From contig DASSOA010000124.1 in the NCBI GenBank assembly GCA_035701115.1, positions 1 to 15,298 of the forward strand: a DNA stretch of 15,298 nucleotides. Reading direction: 5' to 3'. Within the stretch, counting starts at the first letter, position 1. Every line of letters begins with the position of its first letter. A program made the position numbers and the translations under genes. The notes beneath the pieces are model-generated. The model was not told where the DNA came from, searched no databases, and was given only the letters and a program-made list of their open reading frames with translations. The DNA is from DASSKW01 sp035701115 (lineage in GTDB: Bacteria; Pseudomonadota; Gammaproteobacteria; Natronospirales; REEB76). Shown here piece by piece: positions 1 to 7,301 of this stretch.

Positions 1-355
1 GGAATGCAATCAGGGTGGGAATGCTGCGGATGCCAAGTCGTGCGGCGGTCTGCGGATTGGCGTCGGTATCGAGTTTGACAAGCCGGTAGTTCGGTTCCAG
101 CGTGCGCGCGGCTTCCTCGAATACCGGCGCGAACATTCGGCATGGCCCGCACCAGGACGCCCAGCAATCCACGATGACCGGCAGATCGGTGCCGTTGATC
201 ACCGACTCGAAATTGGAATCGGTCAGCGCCACCGGATGGGCGGAAAACAGCGGCTCACCGCAACGCCCGCATTTCGGCTGCTGCTCCAGGCGCGACTCCG
301 GAACACGATTCTTTGCCCCGCATGAGGGGCAACTGACATGAAGCGATTCAGACAT
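1..355 (-). CDS. trxC: Thioredoxin 2 (TrxC), C-terminus cut off by window edge
   Basis: Cytoplasmic thiol-disulfide reductase of the thioredoxin-2 type. Translating the minus strand from the ATG at 353-355 gives 118 residues before the window ends, with no stop. The N-terminus has a small zinc ribbon, CPSC (Cys9, Cys12) and CGRC (Cys29, Cys32), which separates TrxC from ordinary thioredoxin 1. The redox centre is WCGPC (Cys69, Cys72) in the context VDCWASWCGPCRMFAPVF, followed by a conserved cis-Pro region RSIPTLIAF. A GGAG ribosome binding site lies 6 nt upstream of the ATG (plus-strand 362-365). The usual VDFWA is VDCWA here, adding a cysteine just before the active site. It lies 70 bp downstream of greB on the same strand, so it may be cotranscribed or have its own promoter. 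TrxC usually serves oxidative-stress defence; the zinc site is known in the family to respond to redox state. Only the extreme C-terminal beta strand and helix should be missing. Confidence 0.93.
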   Translation of the reverse strand, partial: MSESLHVSCPSCGAKNRVPESRLEQQPKCGRCGEPLFSAHPVALTDSNFESVINGTDLPVIVDCWASWCGPCRMFAPVFEEAARTLEPNYRLVKLDTDANPQTAARLGIRSIPTLIAF

Positions 356-425
356 GGCTGACTCCGCAAGCCTGTGTGCAGATTCAGATTGAGGCGGGCG
401 GGCGGTAATTCAAGGGTTGGCCGGC

Positions 426-932
426 TCAGGCTGCGTCGGGAGCGTACCGGACTTCAACGATGAAATAATGCGCCTCGCCGGACGGTGTTCTGACCGCGAT
501 CTCGTCATCGACGGCTTTTTTCAGCAAGGCTCGCGCCAGCGGGGAATCCATGCTGACGTAGCCCGTTGACGGCTCGGCCTCGTCGGGTCCCACGATGCGG
601 TATTCGGTTTCCCGGCCTTCGTGATCTTCGAGCGTTACCCAGGCACCGAAGAATACCCGGTTGCGTTCCGCCGGGGATTCCGTCACCACATGCAGGTCGG
701 GAAGGCGTTTCTGCAGGTAACGGATGCGCCGGTCAATTTCGCGCAGTTCCTTCTTGCGGTAGATGTATTCCGCATTTTCCGACCGGTCTCCTTCTGCCGC
801 GGCAGCCGAGAGGGCGCTGGTGACGTCGGCGCGGCGTTGCCAGAGGCGTTTGAGTTCCTCCTCGAGACGCCGGTAGCCGTCCGCCGTGATGTACGGCGAC
901 GCACCGGGCGAAGGGGGGCGCCAGCGACCCAT
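426..932 (-). CDS. greB: Transcription elongation factor GreB
   Basis: 168-residue GreB-type factor that enters the secondary channel of RNA polymerase and stimulates cleavage of backtracked RNA. The N-terminal coiled coil holds the tip motif EGDRSENAEY; the acidic Asp and Glu here are the residues known to act at the polymerase active site. After it comes KKELREIDRRIRYLQKRL, then the C-terminal FKBP-like domain with VFFGAWVTLED, YRIVGPDEAE, MDSPLARALLKK and TPSGEAHYFIVEVRY, which are close to E. coli GreB. VFFGAWV and the long basic helix point to GreB rather than GreA. The frame is open further upstream, but the ATG at 930-932 gives the family length plus about ten residues (MGRWRPPSPGASPYIT). 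No strong ribosome binding site is visible. It starts 25 nt after the YkgJ-family stop, so the two are probably cotranscribed. Confidence 0.93.
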   Translation of the reverse strand: MGRWRPPSPGASPYITADGYRRLEEELKRLWQRRADVTSALSAAAAEGDRSENAEYIYRKKELREIDRRIRYLQKRLPDLHVVTESPAERNRVFFGAWVTLEDHEGRETEYRIVGPDEAEPSTGYVSMDSPLARALLKKAVDDEIAVRTPSGEAHYFIVEVRYAPDAA

Positions 933-957
933 GTCTGAATTTCGCCAGCGCCCGCGC

Positions 958-1350
958 TCAGGCCGAGCGCCTGAACGGCGACTGACCGGGGCCGCGCGGT
1001 TCGTTGAAGGTATCCGGCGTGAGCGGCGGCAGGCCGTGGGCACGGCGGGCCTTGTCGCATTGTTCGCTGGCGGCGCCGTGCAGCCAGGAGGGATCCAGTT
1101 CGCGGCAGGGCGAGGGCCGCTTCTCATAGATTCCGCAACGGACCGATTCTCCCACATTGCCTTCAAGGGCCTGGCAACGCGGCTTGGCGCAGTCGGTGCC
1201 CAGCATGACCGCCAGGTGCGGGCTCAGCCGCCCGGTGAATTCCGGCGGGACAGTTCCGCCGAGAAACTGCTCGGCTTCGGTCCAGTAAAACGAGACCCGG
1301 AAATGTGCACAACAGGCACCGCATGTCAGACACGGGTTTGGGGTACTCAT
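958..1350 (-). CDS. YkgJ-family cysteine cluster protein (putative Zn/Fe-binding)
   Basis: 130-residue protein of the YkgJ/UPF0153 family, whose role is unsettled; a zinc- or iron-chelating site is assumed from the conserved cysteines. The N-terminal signature CLTCGACC (Cys7, Cys10, Cys13, Cys14) is followed by FRVSFYWTEAE. Two later cysteine groups, DCAKPRCQAL and RCGIYEKRPSPCREL, complete the typical pattern. The ATG at 1348-1350 was chosen because the family begins a few residues before the first cysteine cluster. The same frame runs open to about 1920, but that extension lies over the CBS gene in another frame and has no family resemblance. The ribosome binding site is weak. The gene sits between the CBS protein (98 bp upstream) and greB (25 bp downstream), all on the minus strand. 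Confidence 0.87.
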   Translation of the reverse strand: MSTPNPCLTCGACCAHFRVSFYWTEAEQFLGGTVPPEFTGRLSPHLAVMLGTDCAKPRCQALEGNVGESVRCGIYEKRPSPCRELDPSWLHGAASEQCDKARRAHGLPPLTPDTFNEPRGPGQSPFRRSA

Positions 1351-1448
1351 TCTGGATCCGGAAGGGTGGGGTTGCTGGGCGGGATGATATGCAAAACCGG
1401 CCCGCCGCAACAGATGCCCGGTTGCAGGACGGAAAGGTAGAACCGGCG

Positions 1449-1877
1449 TCAGGACGTGATGTATTGCTTGAGGGATTCCGCTTCCTGGGTTTTTTCCTCG
1501 AGCAGGGATTTCACCATGTCGCCCATCGATACCACGCCGACCAGTTTGCCGTTGTCCAGTACCGGCATGTGGCGAAAACGCTGCCGGGTCATGGTCTCCA
1601 GCACCTGTTGTACCGTGGCATCGGGTTCCGTGGTACGCACATTGCGGGACATGATTTTCGAAACCGGCAGGGTGCCAAGCGCGGCGCCAAATTCCGCGAA
1701 GCGGCGCAGGATGTCGCGTTCGGTCAAGACGCCACTCACCTTGCCCTTGGCATCGGTAATGAGTATGGCGCCCACACGGTTGTCGCACATGATTTTCACC
1801 GCGGTGGCGACGTCCACGTTTTCGCCGCTGACCACCGTTCCCGCCCCTTTGTTCTTCAGTACCTCTGAAACGAACAT
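1449..1877 (-). CDS. Tandem CBS-domain protein
   Basis: 142-residue stand-alone Bateman module with no attached catalytic or channel domain. The first CBS domain covers about residues 1-62 (VSGENVDVATAVKIMCDNRVGAILITDAKGKVSGVLTERDILRR, split over two strands and a helix) and the second about 73-134 (IMSRNVRTTEPDATVQQVLETM, then HMPVLDNGKLVGVVSMGDMV). The repeated G(V/I)(L/V)(T/S)xxD ends of each domain are typical of adenosine-nucleotide binding CBS pairs. Such small proteins usually sense AMP/ATP or related ligands, but the partner cannot be told from sequence. A good GGAG site lies 7 nt before the ATG (plus-strand 1885-1888), supporting the start at 1877. It is transcribed in the same direction as the genes around it, but 98-109 bp gaps suggest its own promoter. 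Confidence 0.9.
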   Translation of the reverse strand: MFVSEVLKNKGAGTVVSGENVDVATAVKIMCDNRVGAILITDAKGKVSGVLTERDILRRFAEFGAALGTLPVSKIMSRNVRTTEPDATVQQVLETMTRQRFRHMPVLDNGKLVGVVSMGDMVKSLLEEKTQEAESLKQYITS

Positions 1878-1909
1878 GGCCGCCCTCCAGTTGTTCCGTA
1901 TTACTAAAA

Positions 1910-1937
1910 AGCATAGTCAAAGATAACGGGCTTGCCA
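1910..1937 (-). promoter_or_regulatory. Possible sigma-70 promoter for the CBS-domain gene
   Basis: On the minus strand a TGGCAA box (plus-strand 1932-1937) is separated by 16 nt from TATGCT (plus-strand 1910-1915), which lies about 33 nt before the CBS start codon. The -10 matches four of six consensus bases but the -35 is poor. A TTGACT hexamer (1915-1920) overlaps but has no -10 at the right distance. This is a weak call from hexamer matching only. Confidence 0.28.
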
Positions 1938-1986
1938 GTTGGCCGGGATTGGCCGCCGCAGGTGTGTGGGTGACGTTGCTCCGGCG

Positions 1987-2706
1987 TTACCACTCAAGCT
2001 TGCGTTTGTCGCGCCAGAAATACCCGCTTTCGGTGGCATCCGGCGCGGTCGCCAGCCAGACAATCGTGCCCACACCCTGCTCGACGGTGCGGGTCGCACC
2101 GGCCCCACCCATATCGGTTTTTACCCAGCCGGGATCGACCGCATTCACGCTGATCCGGCGGGAAGCGAGGTCTGCGGCGAACACGCGCGTCACCGCATTC
2201 AGGGCGGTCTTGGACAGTCGGTAACCGAGATAACTTCCACCCATGTCGTGCAGCGCCGCCATGCCGGTGGACACGTTGACGATGCGCCCGCCGCTGGACA
2301 TCAACGGCGCCAGCGCCTGGATCATGCGCACGGCACCCAGGGTATTGGTGTTGAAAACTGCCATGATGGTGGTGGGCGACACCTCGAGTGAATTGGCGGA
2401 TTTCGCGCCCGTTTCACCGGGTGACTCCGGCAGGATGCCGGCGTTGTTGACCAGCACGTCGAGCCTTCCGAATTGCTCGCGGAGATAGCGCGCGAGTGCC
2501 TGAGCGTCCTCGCTGGAATTTACGTCCACTTTGCGTAACTCGACCGGCAGCTTTTCCTGTTCAAGTTTGCGCAGCGCTTCCGCGCCCGCGCGAGCGTCGC
2601 GGGCGGTCATCACCACATGCATGCCGGCACGCGCCAGTTGCCGCGCGGCTTCCAGACCCAGTCCCCGGTTGGCACCCGTGACGACGGCGATTTTCTGTGT
2701 TGGCAT
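1987..2706 (-). CDS. Short-chain dehydrogenase/reductase (carbonyl-reductase-like)
   Basis: 239-residue classical SDR oxidoreductase, cytosolic and probably NADP(H)-dependent. The cofactor motif TGANRGLG is at residues 10-17, NNAGI at 87-91, and the catalytic set is Ser146 (NVSTG) with Tyr162 and Lys166 (YRLSK). The PGWVKTDMGG segment after the active site and the C-terminal ATAPDATESGYFWRDKRKLEW resemble the carbonyl-reductase branch of the family. NRG in the glycine motif and Thr-Ala-Arg after the second strand (VVMTARD) favour NADPH. The substrate cannot be deduced. AGGAG lies 10 nt before the ATG (plus-strand 2717-2721). It is divergent from msrA with 97 bp between the two starts, so shared regulation is possible. 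I see no reason to tie it to the lipid cluster further right. Confidence 0.9.
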   Translation of the reverse strand: MPTQKIAVVTGANRGLGLEAARQLARAGMHVVMTARDARAGAEALRKLEQEKLPVELRKVDVNSSEDAQALARYLREQFGRLDVLVNNAGILPESPGETGAKSANSLEVSPTTIMAVFNTNTLGAVRMIQALAPLMSSGGRIVNVSTGMAALHDMGGSYLGYRLSKTALNAVTRVFAADLASRRISVNAVDPGWVKTDMGGAGATRTVEQGVGTIVWLATAPDATESGYFWRDKRKLEW

Positions 2707-2803
2707 GGATGGCGGTCTCCTGGAAATTTGAAATATAACGCCTTATGTTAGGGTCACCTCCCGGTAATATCCAATCCGGTACCGCACCGACAGGACAGCC
2801 AGC

Positions 2804-3445
2804 ATGTTCGAACCTGCACGCAAAACCCGCATGGTCAATGAAGCGGACGCACTCACCGGGCGCGCCACGCCGATTCCGACGGCGGCAACACATTTTGTGA
2901 ATGGTCATGCGCTCAAGCCGCCGTTTCCATCCGGCATGCAGGAGGCCGTGTTCGGGCTGGGTTGTTTCTGGGGTGCCGAGCGCAAGTTCTGGCAGCTGCC
3001 GGGCGTTTACGTGACCGCGGTTGGCTACGCCGGCGGTTACACGCCGAATCCGACCTATGAGGAAGTGTGCGGTGGACGCACCGGTCATGCCGAAGTTGTC
3101 CGGGTAATATACGATCCGATGCAATTGACCTATGCCCACTTGCTCAAAACGTTCTGGGAAGCGCACGATCCCACGCAGGGGATGCGGCAGGGCAACGATA
3201 TCGGCACCCAGTACCGCTCCTGCATTTATACATATGGTGATGATCAACAGCGTCTTGCTGCGCAATCACTGCAGCACTATCAGCAGGAACTGAAAACAGC
3301 CGGTTTTCCGGCGGTCACTACCGAAATTCGTCCCGCGCCCGAGTTCTATTACGCCGAAGACTATCACCAGCAGTATCTGGCGAAGAATCCGAATGGCTAC
3401 TGCGGGCTCGGCGGCACCGGAGTGACCTGCGCGTTGCAGGCGTAG
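2804..3445 (+). CDS. msrA: Peptide-methionine (S)-S-oxide reductase MsrA
   Basis: 213-residue MsrA, which repairs oxidised methionine (S-sulfoxide) using thioredoxin. The catalytic cysteine is Cys54 in GLGCFWGAERKFW, and YAGGYTPNPTYEEVCGGRTGHAEVV and FWEAHDPTQGMRQGNDIGTQYRS are the usual substrate-pocket motifs. Two recycling cysteines sit at the C-terminus, Cys200 and Cys209 (NGYCGLGGTGVTC), as in the long E. coli type, which is about the same length. The roughly 45-residue N-terminal extension also fits that type. The ATG at 2804 gives this family length. The gene stands alone: the SDR is divergent upstream, and a 144-bp gap with its own promoter signal separates it from the next plus-strand gene. 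TrxC in this window would be a plausible electron donor. Confidence 0.96.
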   Translation: MFEPARKTRMVNEADALTGRATPIPTAATHFVNGHALKPPFPSGMQEAVFGLGCFWGAERKFWQLPGVYVTAVGYAGGYTPNPTYEEVCGGRTGHAEVVRVIYDPMQLTYAHLLKTFWEAHDPTQGMRQGNDIGTQYRSCIYTYGDDQQRLAAQSLQHYQQELKTAGFPAVTTEIRPAPEFYYAEDYHQQYLAKNPNGYCGLGGTGVTCALQA

Positions 3446-3476
3446 CGCGGGAATGTGCCATATTGTTTACATTCAG

Positions 3477-3505
3477 TTGACAATAATCTTTTCCATCAAT
3501 AGTTT
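3477..3505 (+). promoter_or_regulatory. Sigma-70-like promoter for the plus-strand lipid operon
   Basis: TTGACA (3477-3482) is a perfect -35 hexamer. A 17-nt spacer leads to TAGTTT (3500-3505), which keeps the three most important -10 bases (T, A and final T). The surrounding DNA is AT-rich compared with its neighbours. Transcription would start near 3512, giving a leader of about 78 nt before the GTG at 3590, with the palindrome at 3528-3547 inside it. The call rests on hexamer matching and position. Confidence 0.55.
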
Positions 3506-3527
3506 GCATTGAAAACGTGAATCACAT

Positions 3528-3547
3528 CACTGACAGTTCTGTCAGTG
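3528..3547. promoter_or_regulatory. Perfect 20-bp palindrome, LuxR-box-like operator candidate
   Basis: CACTGACAGTTCTGTCAGTG is a perfect inverted repeat (9-bp arms around TT). It follows the NNCT-N12-AGNN pattern of las/rhl boxes. Compared with the lasB operator ACCTGCCAGTTCTGGCAGGT, as I recall it, 14 of 20 bases match, including the whole central CAGTTCTG. It lies downstream of the predicted promoter and 42 bp before the first gene of the operon, where a bound protein would block rather than recruit polymerase. A TetR-type repressor, which also favours TGACA/TGTCA dyads, is the main alternative. As RNA it could fold into an 8-bp stem with a four-base loop, but no U-tract follows, so it is not an intrinsic terminator. 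No luxR- or tetR-type gene lies in the window. Confidence 0.6.
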
Positions 3548-3589
3548 CCGGGCAGCATCAAACCGAACGAGTTCACGGGGTGAATCGCG

Positions 3590-4903
3590 GTGAATGGCAA
3601 GACCCGGAAGGCGAAACACGGCGCTGCATCCGACGATCGGTACGGTTCCGACGAATACATGCAGTCAGTGACATCGGTACGCAAGTACTGGCGGGAGATC
3701 GCGCGCTATCCACTCTATCCGCAGGCGTTGGCGACGGCCGTGTTGCTGGCGTTACTGTCGCTGGCGGCAATGCACGGCAATCGCGTGGGCTTCTTCGGCG
3801 CACTGCTGGGAGTCGGATTCCTGTCCCAGTATCTCATCGGCGTGGTCCAGGAAACGGCACTGGGGCATGCGCACCCACCATCCATGATCGAAGAAATCGT
3901 CACGCAGCCGGGGTATTTGCGGCTCACGCTGCTGCTCTTATATATAGGTGCGTTTGCCGGTCTTGGCCTGCTGACTGCAACGCTTGGCATGCGCTTGCCG
4001 GTTTATCTTCTGTTGGGCGTTGCCGTTGGCCTGTTACCGGTCTACATCGCGATTCTGGCCGTGACCGACGATTTTCGCGAAGCGGGCAACCCGCTCCGGT
4101 TGCGGCATTACATTTCCAAGACTGAAGGCGGTTATTTCGTACTTGGCGTGCCGATGATCGCGCTGCTCTGGCTGGGTTACGGGTCCGGCGGCGGCCTGGT
4201 TACGCTGTTCTGTTTTCTTGCCGTGGCGTATCTGCAGATGGCGCTGTGTCATCTGTTGGGATTTGTTGCCTGTCATCGTTACTCGCAACTCAACGAAGAG
4301 ACTGCTTTGCTCAGGCAGGGTGAGGATACGCGCCGGCGCAACGCGCAGCAGGAAGCGCTGCAGATGCTGCTGGCCGAGATCGACAAGCAACTGCATGCAG
4401 GCGATCCACGCAGCGCCTGCGACATCATGTTTCGCGAACCCGGCGGGCTGAATAATCCACTGCAGTTCCACGAGGATCTTTATCACGCATTGCGCGCACG
4501 GGACCAGGACGTGTTGACGCTGGTACAGGGCAAGCGACTGATTCACATGCTGGTACAGGTCGGACATACCGGCCGCGCACTGACCGTATACGAGCAGTGC
4601 CTCAATATTTCGATGTTCTTCAAACCCTGGGAAATGCACGGCGTACTCAAGCTTGCGGAGGCGGCACTACAGGAGCGGCGGCTGCAATGCTTCGACAAAA
4701 TCGTCACCAGCATCGTTGTGCAGCACCCGGACCGTTCCGAGACCGTTGACCTGCAATTCAGGCGAGCCCGCTATCTGGCGGAAACCGAAAAGGATGAGTC
4801 CGCCGCCCTCCTGACGTTGCGACCGCTGTTATCCGCGCAGTCGCATCCACTCTATCCCCGCATCACCGCGCTGTATCGCGCATTGCAGGGCAAAGCCGCG
4901 TGA
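3590..4903 (+). CDS. Six-helix membrane protein with helical-repeat C-terminal domain (paralog A)
   Basis: 437 residues, no family that I recognise. Residues about 47-228 contain roughly six hydrophobic segments (for example LATAVLLALLSLAAM, LTLLLLYIGAFAGLGLLT, LPVYLLLGVAVGLLPVYIAIL), with a conserved loop VQETALGHAHPP between the second and third. Residues about 240-437 are soluble and helical, with TPR-like stretches such as AGDPRSACDIMF, RALTVYEQCLNI and LKLAEAALQERRL. The start is a GTG at 3590 preceded by GGGGTG; an ATG at 3659 is an alternative, but GTG gives an N-terminal length like that of the next gene. The protein is a clear paralog of the following one: ETALGHA, HLLGFV, HEDLYHALR, QGKRLI and YEQCL recur in the same order. 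It is first in the plus-strand operon behind the 3477 promoter. The role is unknown; a membrane scaffold or partner of the ABC exporter and lipid enzymes is my inference from position. Confidence 0.82.
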   Translation: MNGKTRKAKHGAASDDRYGSDEYMQSVTSVRKYWREIARYPLYPQALATAVLLALLSLAAMHGNRVGFFGALLGVGFLSQYLIGVVQETALGHAHPPSMIEEIVTQPGYLRLTLLLLYIGAFAGLGLLTATLGMRLPVYLLLGVAVGLLPVYIAILAVTDDFREAGNPLRLRHYISKTEGGYFVLGVPMIALLWLGYGSGGGLVTLFCFLAVAYLQMALCHLLGFVACHRYSQLNEETALLRQGEDTRRRNAQQEALQMLLAEIDKQLHAGDPRSACDIMFREPGGLNNPLQFHEDLYHALRARDQDVLTLVQGKRLIHMLVQVGHTGRALTVYEQCLNISMFFKPWEMHGVLKLAEAALQERRLQCFDKIVTSIVVQHPDRSETVDLQFRRARYLAETEKDESAALLTLRPLLSAQSHPLYPRITALYRALQGKAA

Positions 4904-4984
4904 TCATTGGCGCATTTCCGGACTGACTGGAACCTGCTAGGCTGCTGAAATATTCCGGCGCGGGCCGGGGTCTTTTGGCAGTAC

Positions 4985-6283
4985 ATGACCGAGCACGCAC
5001 GCGATCTGCGATTGCAGGATCCCGAAGCCGACGCACGCATGGTCGCGAGTCCGTCGCTTTGGCGCTATCTGCCGTCCATACTGCTGTACCCGCTGCGCGG
5101 CTACGCTCTCGGCGTGGTGCTGGTCATGGGGCTGCTGTTCTGGATGTTCGATATGGCGGGCATTTATGCCGCGGCCATGGGCCCCATTACCTTGGGGTGG
5201 CTGACGATTTACCTCTTCATGATTGTCGAGGAAACGGCGCTGGGGCACGCAATCGCACCACCACTTGGCACCGAAGTACTCAATCATTCGGATTATGGCC
5301 GGATACTGATGGTGATCGGTTTCTGGCTTGTGACGGGCGCACTTGGCGGGTATCTCGGACACCACGGACTCCGGCATGGCGACACGCTTTGCATGCTGGC
5401 AGGCATGCTGCTGTTTCCGGCGTTTCTGGTGACCGTAACGCTCGCGGGCAGTGTATGGTCGGCGTTGAATCCGATGCAACTGATGAGTTTCATTTATCAT
5501 ACCGGCACAGCCTATCTGATGGCGGTTACATTGCTGTGCGTCAGTTATATGCTGATTGCCGTGGTCAGTGGTGTGATGCCTTCACTGCTCGCGCACATGC
5601 TAACGGTCTACTTTCTGGTCATGAGCGCGCATCTGCTGGGGTTCGTTACCTATCATCGGCACGAACGGCTTGGCCTGGACGTGATGGTCGAGAGGCCGAC
5701 CAAAGCACGCACCCGGATGGCCGCGCAACAACGGCAACTGGACGAAACCCTGCGGCAGACGATTGAGTTGCTGGAAACCCGCGGCTGGGATGCGGCACGC
5801 GAGCTGCTGCGGCGCGAGCCGACTGACCTGGTGGATGTGCGCCTGTATCATGAGGAACTCTACGAAGCCCTGCGCTTGCGCCGGCAGTACGATCTCTCGC
5901 TGGTCGAAGGCAAACAGCTGATACGTTGTCTGGTATTGCAGAAACGTCTGGACAGAGCGCTGGATATCTATGAGCAATGTCTGGATGTAAACAGTGGATT
6001 TGAGCCGGAATCGGCGGCAGATCGCGTATTGCTTGCTGAATGCGCTTTTGTGGCACGCCGTTGGGAATTGTTCAAAAGGATTGTTGCGGACGTTCCACCC
6101 GTGCACGCTGCAGACGAAGCGGCCGTGTCCCTCAGATTTCTGCAGGCTCGTTATCTGAGCGAGATCCGCCATCAGGACAGCGACGCACTGATGCTGCTGA
6201 ATTCAATAATGGCACACGTCGCGCATCCGCGTTATTCCCAGATCAAAGCGCTGCATGGCGCCCTGCAAATTTTGACGCATTGA
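4985..6283 (+). CDS. Six-helix membrane protein with helical-repeat C-terminal domain (paralog B)
   Basis: 432 residues, same architecture as the gene before it. About six membrane segments lie in residues 35-220 (YALGVVLVMGLLFWMF, GWLTIYLFMIV, ILMVIGFWLVTGALGGYLG, LCMLAGMLLFPAFLVTVTLAG, YLMAVTLLCVSYMLIAVVSGVM, LTVYFLVMSAHLLGFVTYH). A soluble tail with TPR-like helices follows (GWDAARELLRR, LYHEELYEALRLR, RALDIYEQCLDV, RWELFKRIVAD). The shared motif is VEETALGHAIAPP. The ATG at 4985 is kept because the N-terminus then matches the paralog in length; the ribosome binding site is weak. An 81-bp gap separates the two paralogs and an 89-bp gap follows to the ABC ATPase, wider than the near-zero gaps later in the operon. 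No known family is assigned and no catalytic motif is visible. Confidence 0.82.
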   Translation: MTEHARDLRLQDPEADARMVASPSLWRYLPSILLYPLRGYALGVVLVMGLLFWMFDMAGIYAAAMGPITLGWLTIYLFMIVEETALGHAIAPPLGTEVLNHSDYGRILMVIGFWLVTGALGGYLGHHGLRHGDTLCMLAGMLLFPAFLVTVTLAGSVWSALNPMQLMSFIYHTGTAYLMAVTLLCVSYMLIAVVSGVMPSLLAHMLTVYFLVMSAHLLGFVTYHRHERLGLDVMVERPTKARTRMAAQQRQLDETLRQTIELLETRGWDAARELLRREPTDLVDVRLYHEELYEALRLRRQYDLSLVEGKQLIRCLVLQKRLDRALDIYEQCLDVNSGFEPESAADRVLLAECAFVARRWELFKRIVADVPPVHAADEAAVSLRFLQARYLSEIRHQDSDALMLLNSIMAHVAHPRYSQIKALHGALQILTH

Positions 6284-6372
6284 GAACCTGTAGCGCTCCC
6301 AAAACATGCTAAATTGGGCCGCACAAGTATCCCGTTGCGTGTGCGCGGGCATTGAATTACGGGGAACCGTGT

Positions 6373-7296
6373 TTGATCCAGATCGAAGACCTCCGCTTCC
6401 GCTATCCGGGCGCCGGACGCGATGCGATCGGTGGGCTGTCCCTGCGGATTCGCGAGGGTAGTCTGTTCGGCCTGCTGGGTCCCAACGGGTCAGGCAAGAC
6501 CACGCTCATTTCCATTCTGACCGGATTGCTGTCCGCCGCTTCGGGTCGGGTTCTTGTCGACGGTAAGGCCCTGCCGGCGCGGGCACGCGAGGTACAGGCA
6601 TTCTGTGCGCTGGTGCCGCAGGAATACGCTTTTTATCCGCGCCTGAACGTCATAGAGAACCTGCGGTTTTTCGCTGGCGCGCTCGGAATTCCTGTGACCG
6701 CTGTCAAGGCGCGCGTCGAGGAGGCGCTGGGCGTTGCGGGTCTTGACGCCTTTCAAACCACGCGTGCCGCGCACCTGTCAGGCGGACTCAAGCGGCGCCT
6801 CAATCTCGCGATCGGGCTGCTGAACCGGCCGCGCCTGCTGTTTCTCGACGAACCCACGGTGGGCATTGATCCGCAGTCGCGGCGATTCATTCTGGAGGCG
6901 ATCAAGCGCATCAATCAACACGGGACCACCGTGGTGTACACCTCGCACTACATGGACGAAGTCGAACTTCTCTGCGATGAAATCGGCGTTCTCGACAGCG
7001 GCCGCTTGCTTGCGCAGGGCACGCTCGAGCAACTCCTGCAAGGCGACTCGGGGCACAGTTTGATCGTGAGTCTGTCAGCGGCCCCCTCGCTGCCGCAGCA
7101 GGCGCACCTGAGTGAGATTTCAGGTCTCGAGACCGATCAGAACCGGCTGCGAATCGAGTCGTGCACTGATGCACAGCTCAAACAACTTGTCGCGCTGCTT
7201 GCCGGCGAGAAGCTCGGCATCGCCCGCATGCAGTACGGTTACGGCAATCTCGAGGAACTGTTCCTGCACCTGACCGGCCGGCAACTGAGGGACTGA
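6373..7296 (+). CDS. ABC transporter ATP-binding protein
   Basis: 307-residue ATPase that drives the ABC-2 permease encoded next to it. Walker A GPNGSGKTT is at residues 36-44, a Q-loop is in CALVPQEYAFYP, the signature is LSGGLKRR, Walker B is LLFLDEPTVGID and the H-loop is TSHYMDE. The C-terminal 80 residues form the extra domain usual in lipid and drug exporter ATPases of the DrrA/NodI/YadG type. I start it at TTG 6373 (MIQIEDLRFRYP), because GGGGAA at 6361-6366 is a well-placed ribosome binding site and the ABC fold begins right there. A TTG at 6352 in the same frame is less likely. The stop at 7296 is five bases before the permease ATG, so the two are translationally linked. Its place beside ACP and ketosynthase genes suggests export of the cluster product. 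Confidence 0.92.
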   Translation: MIQIEDLRFRYPGAGRDAIGGLSLRIREGSLFGLLGPNGSGKTTLISILTGLLSAASGRVLVDGKALPARAREVQAFCALVPQEYAFYPRLNVIENLRFFAGALGIPVTAVKARVEEALGVAGLDAFQTTRAAHLSGGLKRRLNLAIGLLNRPRLLFLDEPTVGIDPQSRRFILEAIKRINQHGTTVVYTSHYMDEVELLCDEIGVLDSGRLLAQGTLEQLLQGDSGHSLIVSLSAAPSLPQQAHLSEISGLETDQNRLRIESCTDAQLKQLVALLAGEKLGIARMQYGYGNLEELFLHLTGRQLRD

Positions 7297-7301
7297 AGGC
7301 G

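Noticed and set aside
933..1166. N-terminal extension of GreB by up to 78 residues
   Set aside because: The extra sequence is composition-biased and overlaps the YkgJ-family gene. GreB proteins start close to the ATG at 932.
1351..1920. Long open upstream extension of the YkgJ-family frame, over 180 extra codons
   Set aside because: It lies on the same strand as the convincing CBS-domain gene but in another frame, has no family resemblance, and the cysteine-cluster family begins at the ATG at 1350.
2707..2803. Promoters in the SDR/msrA divergent gap
   Set aside because: AT-rich patches (TTGAAA near 2727, TAATAT near 2765) are present, but no pair has the right spacing for either gene, so no site was listed.
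3528..3547. Reading the perfect palindrome as a terminator of msrA
   Set aside because: It lies about 80 bp beyond the msrA stop, after a good promoter, and no U-tract follows on either strand.
6284..6305. Possible lux box before the ABC ATPase gene (ACCTGTAG)
   Set aside because: Only one half-site is present; the matching second half is missing, so it was not listed as an operator.
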